Origin: Liolophura sinensis
Taxonomy: Eukaryota > Mollusca > Polyplacophora > Chitonida > Chitonidae
Length of the DNA: 64,000 nt
Assembly: GCF_032854445.1 (NCBI RefSeq)
Contig: NC_088298.1
Coordinates: 6,933,504 to 6,997,503 of the forward strand
Reading direction: 5' to 3'
Shown: positions 56,800 to 64,000 of the stretch, piece by piece
How the letters are laid out: every line of letters starts with the position of its first letter
How positions within the stretch are numbered: position 1 is the stretch's first letter
Notes under the pieces: model-generated
What the model was told of the DNA's origin: nothing
Databases searched by the model: none
Seen by the model: only the letters and a program-made list of their open reading frames with translations
Position numbers and translations under genes: made by a program

Positions 56800-57774
56800 T
56801 CTTACAATTAAATACGACGCAAAAGCAGCAGATTCTTATGTTGAACAAGTTTTGTTAACACACCACGAAGACTTATGGCAAAGAAATCTGCGTTTTGGAA
56901 CAATCCACATGTCCATATAAATATCATCATTCCTCAAAATGCACTAAGGACCAATTTACACAGACGCGCAACGACTCTGTCTCACTGGTTTTATTCCGAC
57001 AATTACAGATTGTCGGCTAGATCTTCTAATTTGAGGTCGGAAGAAACAACCAGCCATTGAGCCTGTCAACCTGTCAATGGTTAGACCGGTAAATTGGCTC
57101 TTACACGCCGCTCTTAGGACTGTTGTGTACTCAGGATTATTATTATCCAATCAGAAGCTGTCTTTGCATTTACTCCGTTACGGCTGAAGACGGCACAGAT
57201 CTAATTCGAAGATGTATGCTACTTGTTCTCGTTTTCTTTGCTTTGGAACCACTTTATATATTTGTCCCCAATCAGGAGTTATAACGTAATTGTTCTTGAA
57301 CGTCAAACCAAATTTATTTACACCCTATCCTTTATTTTGTTAACATACGTACATGTTATATTCAGGTTAAAGAAAAAGACCACTATAAAATGAAGTATAT
57401 ATCAGATGAAAGACCACTTAAAACTGTTCAGTAAAATAGTGGCATTTATTTTTTTAGAATTTTTCTAGCAACGTAAAACGCGGTCTGTTGTGATCCGTAC
57501 GCTATCAGTTACGTCACTTTCTTACTTTTTGCTTGAAATAATTCGTTTCAAGGTCAAATCTGCGAATACATTCATAGATGTACATGTATATGCACTTTGA
57601 ACGATGAAACGTGTCAGTCTAATGTGTGTTAAGTAGCAAAAACCTTATGTGACGTCACTGGTAGCATTGTGGACAGAAAAGGCCACCACAGGATAAACTA
57701 CTCTAATGCGTTTTACTGGGTTAAATAAATTGTAAAGGTTAAACAAAAAATAAATTCAACTATTTTCTGTACAG
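56800..57774. other. Unassigned; possible introns of candidates on either strand
   Basis: Overlapping 61- to 64-codon frames at 56.88-57.15 kb on both strands have no splice support. No repeats. Confidence 0.3.
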
Positions 57775-58001
57775 TTCTTAATGTTCTTTCTTTTTCTTTG
57801 GGATGCCTACTTCATTTTAATGTTTTCTTTTCCTTAATGCAAGTCTTGTACCCTATTTTGTTTCTGGTAGTGGAGATCAGATTTTACCGGCTACAATCAG
57901 TAAATGATTTGAAGCAACGAAATCTATTTCCAGATTCCAGAAGAAAAAAGAAGGACACAAGGGAAATGGATAAAGCAGGACCGTCAAATGATAACACTTA
58001 A
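57775..58001 (+). CDS. Candidate 3'-terminal exon of a membrane protein
   Basis: A strong acceptor, CTATTTTCTGTACAG|TTCTTA, is followed (two leading bases) by 74 codons open to TAA. They contain a hydrophobic helix, FFSLMQVLYPILFLVVEI, then RFYRLQ and a basic, charged tail with DSRRKKKDTREMDKAGPSND. This is the usual layout of a last transmembrane helix with a positive-inside cytosolic C-terminus. AATAAA follows at 58025-58030, 24 bp after the stop. A second acceptor inside the exon (TTTCTGGTAG at 57870) could shorten it and remove the helix. The upstream exon and the protein family are unknown. Confidence 0.42.
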
Positions 58002-58024
58002 AACTCACTGAAAATTATGACATA

Positions 58025-58030
58025 AATAAA
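58025..58030 (+). terminator. Polyadenylation signal AATAAA
   Basis: An exact AATAAA lies 24 bp after the TAA of the terminal-exon candidate. Such hexamers are common by chance in AT-rich DNA, so its weight comes from its position only. Confidence 0.35.
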
Positions 58031-58091
58031 TTAAATTTTGCACTGGAAATAACATGTAGCAATCAACCGTGTTAAAAGATCCGGCAAAATG

Positions 58092-58372
58092 GGCACCAGC
58101 GCCCCTATGTTGAAGACCACGTGTCTAGATAGACAAATGTAGTAGAGGTCTAACCCCCCTGTATCAGCGCCCCTGTGTTGAAGACCACGTGTCTAGATAG
58201 ACATATGTAGTACAGGTCTAACACCCCTGTATCAGCGCCCCTATGTTGAAGACCACGTGTGTAGATAGACCAATGTAGTGCAGGTCTAACACCCTGTTTC
58301 AGCGCACCTGTGATGAAGACCACGTGTCTAGATAGACCAGTGTAGTACAGGTCTAAGACCCCTGTTGATCGT
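58092..58372. repeat. Minisatellite, about 68 bp unit, 4 copies
   Basis: CAGCGCCCCTATGTTGAAGA, CCACGTGTCTAGATAGAC and ATGTAGTACAGGTCTAACAC repeat with a 68-bp spacing between the first two units. The minus frame across it is a by-product. Confidence 0.92.
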
Positions 58373-58389
58373 CCATAAGACACAATGTT

Positions 58390-58685
58390 AACCTTTATCG
58401 CAGTAATTCAACCCCCCCGGAGCATGGCTGGTAAACACTGATGCCTTTTGAGAATCTGCGGGAAAACAGCCATAAAAATCTCAAGGTTGACTTACATCTC
58501 ACAAATTTCGTATAATTTCCATTATTTTCATACCAGCCATGCACCTCTGCATCAAACCTGGCAGGCTGGCAGCGAAAAAAGATTTCACATCGTAAACACT
58601 TCACCAACACTCGTAATGGTAATAAAAAGGAAGCGGTAATAGGGTTTGGATTCCCAATCACATCATCCTAATAACAGGTACATTG
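58390..58685. repeat. Block D1, copy 1 of a divergent duplicated block
   Basis: Its sequence matches 62790-63130 in order: AATGTTAAC.TTTATCGC, AAAACAGCCA, AATTTCCAT..TTTTCATACC, GCATGCGCC-like, then CAATC.C and ATCATCC..ATAACAGGTA against ATTTCATCCAGATGTCAGGT. Divergence is high and no coding bias is evident between copies. Confidence 0.6.
58496..58557 (-). CDS. Candidate small internal exon (X5)
   Basis: Bounded by acceptor CGCTGCCAGCCTGCCAG|GTTTG and donor GTGAGAT|GTAAGT. The 62 bp hold 20 open codons (FDAEVHGWYENNGNYTKFVR) with one spare base at each end. Its phase fits exon X2, whose last two bases TC join G to make Ser. A second acceptor 40 bp downstream (TTTTCCCGCAG at 58456) would continue the frame for 22 codons to a stop. 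The corresponding segment in the duplicate at about 62.97 kb has an in-frame stop and no donor, so that copy would be dead. Confidence 0.33.
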
Positions 58686-58968
58686 TTTGAGGTACACTCA
58701 AAGAAGAGGTGGAAGTACACGTGACACTCAGTCCACAGATCATTAGGTTGATACTCAGACATGCGCCGGAGGTTTGAATTTCCATCCTGCATTGGTTTTC
58801 ACATACGTCACACTTGATGGCCAGTGGATGACACAAACTGGCCATAGTTTGTCATTAGTTACTCGCCGACAAATTATCGGAAGATGTTAACGCATAACAG
58901 CTATGGAGCATAGTAACAATAAACGTCCCTGTTTTGATTTTACATTTACGACATTGAAAACCACTTAC

Positions 58969-59081
58969 GGTATTTGGTATAATCGTACCATCCCTTCCAC
59001 ACGTGACGTGGGCGAAATACGCCCTATCATGATTGCTCAGTAGATTTGACGCCGGATTGACGAAGTTTACATCACATTTGT
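58969..59081 (-). CDS. Candidate internal exon (X3)
   Basis: Bounded by the strong acceptor CTCTCTCCAAACACTTGCAG|AC and the strong donor ATACC|GTAAGTGG. The 113 bp hold two leading bases and 37 codons, including KCDVNFVNPASNLLSNHDRA and AHVTCGRDGTIIPNT, with two Cys and an otherwise extracellular look. The other two frames stop at once. The start phase does not fit the best donor of X2, so the order of exons is unresolved. About 200 bp downstream a KCDV...VTC pattern recurs without good splice sites and may be a decayed paralogous exon. No family recognised. Confidence 0.4.
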
Positions 59082-59428
59082 CTGCAAGTGTTTGGAGAGA
59101 GATTTGCAGTATCACGAACATTATTTCTTAAACGGAAGTATCTTAAAAGATCTTAAACTTAAAATTTCAAGTTTAGCCTGGCCACCGACATGAAAGTTAA
59201 TGCATATATGTGAATGCACGCGATGGAGGGAACACGGTATTATTTGGTGCGGAACTACAGGAAGTTATCTGTCTTTTATCTGAGGAGGTAATAAAGTGAT
59301 TCTCAGCATAATTTGTCCCAATTTTACTCCATAGTCAGCTCTTAAGGTTTCCCTCAGGGTGCATTATGCCTGTGCGTTCAAGTAATTACTCCTAATACAA
59401 TAGGTTTGTGATGAAACGATTCTCTTAC

Positions 59429-59673
59429 GACTTCAGGCGACTTTGCGAAGATATATAGTACCTACGTCCTTGGCTATAAAAACGATAGAAAGGAGCACCA
59501 ATTTCCATGATATGGCAAAGTCGTGTCTCATCATGAAGGCAGCCAAAAAAATTAAATTGTCTTGTATGGGCATGGCCTTCTGGTTGTGACGGCGACATTG
59601 TCTGTGGATGTGTTGTTTGCAGTTTACAGCGCATTTTGATGTGGTCTACTTGGCGCCTCTTTGTGTATCTTTG
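59429..59673 (-). CDS. Candidate internal exon (X2)
   Basis: Bounded by acceptor TTTCCGAAACCTCCAG|CAAAG and donor CTGAAGTC|GTAAGAG. The 245 bp give 81 open codons and two spare bases. The peptide is basic and Cys/His-containing: QRYTKRRQVDHIKMRCKLQT, then PSQPEGHAHTRQFNFFGCLH, then CHIMEIGAPFYRFYSQGRRY. I recognise no family. Its phase fits X5. The frame without the acceptor extends further upstream through a hydrophobic CSVFYYCF piece, which is probably the intron's pyrimidine tract. Confidence 0.38.
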
Positions 59674-60320
59674 CTGGAGGTTTCGGAAACAATAATAAAA
59701 AACTGAGCATTGTACAGCCAACAAATTTTCAATTATCCCAGTTTTTTTTTTGAAAGACGGAAAATATATGCACTCCCTTCTTTAGGCTTCATTCAGTTTG
59801 TTTTATCTTAATTATCTTTGATTCCTCCTTCCTATGTGGTATTATAATTAATTGCAGTAATTACAGAAGTCTTATAATGGCGTTGATTTGCCGCTGAAGA
59901 GAATTGCCAATACACTACGGAATGGTAGAATGCTAATTTTCCTGGAAATTCTCCAAAGCCATGAATGACAGCACCCTATACGGAGGCAGGCGGAGTTGAT
60001 CAAATGGAAGCTATGTTGTTGTTTTCTTAGATGTTGACACCGTTGTATATCTTAACATAAACCAGTACGTTTAGAAATTGCAGACTTTAGAGCTAGAAAA
60101 ATATAAGCTCAACATAGTGTGTTTATGGTTAAACTATTGTTTTTTTTTCCTTTTCTCCTAAAGTGTATCTTTGTAATAGGATCATCTAAACATCTCGCTG
60201 ATATGTCACGCTGATGGCAACGGACATGGCACCTCTGCCTTTCACAGATATACTGACCTTGGGTTGTACTGTTATTTTGTATCCATTCAAAAGTTAATGT
60301 CAAAAACGCTTTTCCCACAG

Positions 60321-60430
60321 TCAAAATGTCATCATCTGACTTACATACAGATAATAACGTAAAATATAAGACAGACCAAGGCAAACCCACCCATACACAG
60401 GATATCAGTACATTTATCATTGATACATTT
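60321..60430 (+). CDS. Candidate penultimate exon, plus strand
   Basis: Bounded by acceptor ACGCTTTTCCCACAG|TCAAAATG and donor ACATTT|GTAAGTATT. The 110 bp hold two leading bases and 36 open codons (KMSSSDLHTDNNVKYKTDQG and onward to IIDTF), ending in phase 0. The next good acceptor, GTGTGTTTTTCAG at 60598-60610, continues the frame. The peptide resembles a charged C-terminal tail. The opposite strand also has a 116-codon frame here with weaker boundaries; only one can be coding, and I favour plus. Product unknown. Confidence 0.35.
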
Positions 60431-60610
60431 GTAAGTATTGCCCGATTTTCTCCAAACAAATTTATCCTCCGTTTGAGAAGAAAATGTCAGGTGGGAATGT
60501 TTTCAAGTAATATTGTTAGCTAGAAGTTAAAATCAGTTTTAAAAATGTACATACTAGGATTAGCAACTTTTTTGTAAGAAAAAATGGTTATTAATCCGTG
60601 TGTTTTTCAG

Positions 60611-60634
60611 GTTACTAATAGAATAGGCATGTAA
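60611..60634 (+). CDS. Candidate terminal exon, plus strand
   Basis: After acceptor TGTTTTTCAG the phase-0 continuation of the exon ending at 60430 reads VTNRIGM and TAA. AATAAA lies at 60812-60817. The segment is very short, so the acceptor match and polyadenylation signal carry most of the weight. Confidence 0.3.
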   Translation, partial: VTNRIGM

Positions 60635-60879
60635 AGTCTCAACCAAGCTCATTTTGATTAAGTAGGCCTATTTATTCACGGGTCCTTTCAATAACTGTGA
60701 AAATATAGTAAACGTATACTCAACCATTCAAAAACAAAACTGGTCAACCAAGCAAGGACATAATCTCTCTCTTATTGAACTTAACAAAACCATTAATTCA
60801 TCGCAACTGGAAATAAATTCAGTTCAATGTATATAGTTACGTATTTTCCCCACTAGTTCAGTTTTTCTAAAACGCTGTT

Positions 60880-61695
60880 TGTATGCTGAAGGAAATACAG
60901 ATAAACATATATAACTTTCTCGACGGACCTAAATACTTTATTGTCTTTGTTTATAACTCATTCATGAAAAGCACACAATTATCTATGGGGAAGTCATATG
61001 AAGAAATCGCAATACCAACTATTGGATTTCCACATTATTATGTTAATATTAACGCGTTATTCAATTTGAGGCCTGTAATGCCAGGCCTTGGCGTGTTTAA
61101 TCAACTCACGCAGCACACGATGATGCTGTTTGCTATCGGGCTATTTAATAGCAATTAGCAGTTGTGCTAGTTTTTGGCCCGGGCAATGTTATCCTGACAG
61201 CATGGTCCGTACGAATGAGGCACGCGTGACTGGCCCGATAACAAGATTACTGGGACGAAATGAGAGAAAAATTGGCCAGAAACGGCGACTTCGCCCATTA
61301 CACAACCCCTTACTAATTCCCTACAATCTATCCAAGAGGTCATAGTGCTCCTCAATACCCGATGGTTAGCCGAGAAAGAAGTCCACGGTAGCCTTCCATC
61401 GATTCCAGATTCAGCCCGCTTTACAAGTTAAGCTTTTTGTAGTACCCTCTCGTGAATACTCCTTTGACGGCCATGGTGTCGGGTTTACCAACGTGATTAT
61501 TTGGATATTTTGAACGTAGAGGAGTTCCTCTCCCCACGTGAGTCAGTTAGCAATCCAAAACTGACTCAAAAGTTAAGACTATGAATAAACTCCTTCAAAA
61601 TCCTTCTTGTCGGCTCTAAGCGAGTCTAGACCATTTTCGTTATTTTTTTTTTTAGCTTAGGCTGTAATGTTAGATCATAATTATAACTGTAGACT
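60880..61695. repeat. Block D2, copy 1 of a divergent duplicated block
   Basis: It aligns with 63150-63945 at an offset of about 2260 bp: AGCAATTAGCAGTTGTGCTA, GGCAATGTTA.CCTGAC, TATTCACGAGAGGGTA (reversed), CAACGTGATTATTT, CTCCTTCAAAATC and TTTTTTTAGCTTA.GCTGTAA. Overall similarity is roughly three quarters by eye, with indels that break any shared frame. Confidence 0.85.
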
Positions 61696-61721
61696 TCGGT
61701 AGAAGACCTCGTCCTGCCAGC

Positions 61722-62522
61722 TGTTACGACCCAAACTGTCTGTATTATAAAGAGATGGCTTGTTCAAAATACACGACAGTTTAGCCGCACAAAAAAGTAA
61801 CCAAAACCAGCAGATTTTATTTTTCAACAATTTATTAGGTTTAACAAGAACAGATAACAAGACTTATACAACTACTAAAGTACTTAAGTTTAACAAGAAA
61901 GGATAGCAGTATCTATACAAATACTAAAGTACTTACGTGCACAACGGTGTCAAGTCCAAACGGACGCATATATTCCACAACGCTGAAAACCACAAAGGCA
62001 CAAATGCACAGAGGCAATATTCACAAGAGGGAAAATCCACAGTATAACTGAGTGTATGACGAAATATACACAAAACTCCACCGACAGGGTCCGTGTACTA
62101 ATAAGCACTGTGTACACAAGAGCACAAATTAAATATACAAGTTCAGACTGAACAAGTGCTCGGTGGAGATATGATATAACAAAGCCAGGGGCTATAAAGA
62201 CACCAAAATTCAGCACAAAGGGCCTACTAAAGTAACACACAGCGAAAGCATCCAAAAACTCTCAATAACTCTCCGTTCTCTCCTTTTGACCTGCTTTCAT
62301 AGGTCTTATATAGACTGGTGAATTTTTCTAGAATAAGAAAATTCTTGAACACTTGTTGTAAACAAACAGGCCCCGAACTGAGCGTATTATGGAACATTCT
62401 AAGGCAGAAGCAGACAGCAGGCCCTGAACTCAGCATATGTAAACAGTGGCAAGCTAAATTTAGAAGCTAACGGCAGTTGTTCACATAACGCAGCTCAGAC
62501 CAGCTCTTATCCAGCTGTGACA
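61722..62522 (-). mobile_element. LTR of a retrotransposon (solo or orphan), 801 bp
   Basis: On the minus strand it starts TGTCACAGCTGG and ends GGTCGTAACA, matching short inverted LTR ends (TGT...ACA). Inside, in the right order, are a TATA box (TATATAAG at 62312-62305) about 210 bp from the start and two AATAAA hexamers (near 61833 and 61819) towards the end. A 49-bp imperfect direct repeat (GTTTAACAAGAA...ACTAAAGTACTTA) lies at about 61839-61936. Two bases beyond the end is TGGCAGGACGAGG, which could be a tRNA primer-binding site. No target-site duplication and no internal coding region are seen. Minus frames of 69-101 codons inside are LTR sequence, not genes. Confidence 0.7.
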
Positions 62523-62789
62523 CTAATTCCTCACAAGCAGTTGTTTCTCTGTTGAAAATTCCCGCAAACAACCCCATTAGCCCTCAACTCCTCGCCGTCA
62601 GCCGCAATCCATTGATACACCTTGGTCGCTGGTATCATGAAAGTCGCTCACCACAGTCAGTGACGTCACAGAGAGCAAGCCAACTCAGAGTTTGAAAATC
62701 TATAGAATGTCAATTCCAACAGACACAAAGTAAATGGATACAAGAGACCCGCCATACAATAAGATCTATCATTTGGTATATCCAAATCA
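62523..62789. other. Unassigned spacer between LTR and duplicated block
   Basis: No repeat or exon. No polypurine tract of convincing quality adjoins the LTR on this side. Confidence 0.4.
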
Positions 62790-63130
62790 TGACTCGTAAT
62801 GTTAACATTTATCGCTGTATCTCAGCAACAAACACATGTAACTCATGACCAATACATATTTGTGCCCTGGGAGAACATATGGAAAAACAGCCACGAAAGC
62901 CTTCACATATATTGACAAACATCAATAAAACTCATACCGGCCGTTTAGAAAATTTCCATTTTTTTCATACCAAGCATGCGCCTACATACCAAAACTGGCT
63001 GATTGTCAGTTTAGTGTCAGTCTTACACTAAAACAGACAGAATTACACACGTCATGTAAAAGAGCGAAAGTGTCAACAGGGTACTGATTACAACCAATCG
63101 CCCCTAATCATTTCATCCAGATGTCAGGTA
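62790..63130. repeat. Block D1, copy 2
   Basis: The partner of 58390-58685. The segment matching candidate exon X5 is interrupted by a stop and lacks the GTAAGT donor. Confidence 0.6.
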
Positions 63131-63139
63131 AACTTTTTG

Positions 63140-63945
63140 CCTAGAAAGAAGAAGAAAAAACAGACGAATATCTATAACGTTTTAGTCACTCAAATACATT
63201 TTTGTCTCTTTTTCATAACTTGTTCGAGAAAAGCACATCATGAATTATCGGGAAATAATTTGAAAAAATCGGGACACAATCGGGATTTCAGGATTAATAT
63301 GCTCGTACTACCGCGTTATTCGATGTGAGGCCTGTATCTCCAGACCTTGTCGCAGTTAGTGAGATCACGCAGCACTCGACAATGCTGTTTGCTGTCGGGC
63401 TGTGTATTAGCAATTAGCAGTTGTGCTAGATTTTGGTTCAGGCAATGTTACCCTGACGGCAAGGTCTATACGAATAACACACGCGCGACTTGCCCGATAA
63501 TGAGATTATTCGAACCAATAGGGGAAGAAACTGACAGAAAACGCAACCTTCGTCCTCTTTTCCCCATCTTCCATCCAACAGGTCTCCACATTAATGCCCC
63601 ACATTACCCGATGGTCCGCGCAGAAACAAATCCACGGAAGCCTCCATCGATTCTCGATTCCGCTCGCTCTACAAGTTAGGTTTTTTGGACTACCCTCTCG
63701 TGAATACTCCTTGGCGACCATGGTGCCATGTTTACCAACGTGATTATTTTGGATGGAATTTTTGATCGTAGAGGAGTTCTTCTCTCCACTTGAGTCCGTT
63801 AACAATCCCAGACTGGCTCAGAAGATAAAAAAAAATATGACAAAACTCCTTCAAAATCGTTCTTCTAACACTTTCACTTCCAATCAAATCTAGGCCTCTA
63901 CTTTTTTTTAGCTTACGCTGTAACGTTAGAACATAATTCTAATTC
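63140..63945. repeat. Block D2, copy 2
   Basis: The partner of 60880-61695. Here D1 and D2 are contiguous, whereas in copy 1 they are separated by about 2.2 kb. The 110-codon plus and 99-codon minus frames inside are not conserved in the partner. Confidence 0.85.
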
Positions 63946-64000
63946 ATCCAGCACCAGAAATACGTTCACTGCAAACAGCTCTCTACCCATGTGGCTTAGC

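Noticed and set aside
58663-58845. Exon X4 with KCDVCENQCRMEI or, in another frame, NDLWTECHVYFHLFFECTS
   Set aside because: The acceptor lacks a pyrimidine tract, no good donor follows, and two frames look equally coding; at most a decayed copy of X3.
60109-60459. 116-codon minus frame with ICERQRCHVRC
   Set aside because: It lacks strong splice sites and overlaps better supported plus-strand exon candidates; kept only as a finding.
61130-61345. Conserved protein shared by the two D2 copies (also 63347-63679)
   Set aside because: A run of similar residues (AISSCA.FW..QCYPD) exists in both, but differences are not biased to synonymous sites, other positions carry frame-breaking indels, and no start or splice context is shared.
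61950-62436. Minus frames of 101 and 69 codons
   Set aside because: They lie entirely within the LTR downstream of its TATA box and show no coding features.

Overview
This window looks like animal nuclear DNA, most likely from a mollusc or another lophotrochozoan. It is AT-rich and has no long reading frame. It is full of short retroposons with tRNA-like heads and (AAAT)n tails, of a type I associate with molluscan genomes, together with many minisatellites. There is no operon layout, no ribosomal or CRISPR sequence, and no intact gene that I can name. Frames above about 100 codons are few and mostly fall in tandem repeats, SINEs or the LTR. Everything coding listed here is therefore a candidate exon judged from splice-site context and open frame, with modest confidence.

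Layout. 0-12 kb: SINE copies (family A at about 0.8, 2.1, 2.2, 7.7, 8.3 and 11.3 kb; family C at 6.7 kb), a 30-bp minisatellite at 3.0 kb, and a 161-codon frame behind a good acceptor at 4.2 kb. 12-31 kb: a trinucleotide-like satellite (12.8-13.4 kb); a promoter-like stretch with a short first exon on + (14.1-14.25 kb); SINE copies; possible 3'-terminal frames on - (17.6-18.3 kb); and a CpG-rich first-exon candidate on - (29.34-29.6 kb). 31-46 kb: mostly repeats, including a 20-bp minisatellite (39.7 kb), a 76-bp satellite (43.3 kb) and all three SINE families, plus two frames with a membrane or signal segment near 41.7-42.4 kb. 47-56 kb: SINE pieces, a 19-bp, a 58/59-bp and a 61-bp array, and one small Cys-rich frame on -.

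56-64 kb is the most gene-like part. On - there are splice-bounded open segments at 56.45-56.78, 58.50-58.56, 58.97-59.08 and 59.43-59.67 kb. On + there are two terminal-exon candidates, each followed by AATAAA (57.78-58.0 kb with a membrane helix and basic tail; 60.32-60.63 kb). The same stretch holds a divergent segmental duplication (58.4-58.7 plus 60.9-61.7 kb against 62.8-63.9 kb) and an 801-bp LTR-like element on - at 61.72-62.52 kb. The candidates on the two strands do not combine into one consistent gene, so some must be false.

The clearest biology is retroposition. Many SINE copies carry 8-15 bp target-site duplications, three SINE bodies share one 3' tail, and two further dispersed families without a tRNA head recur five or six times each.
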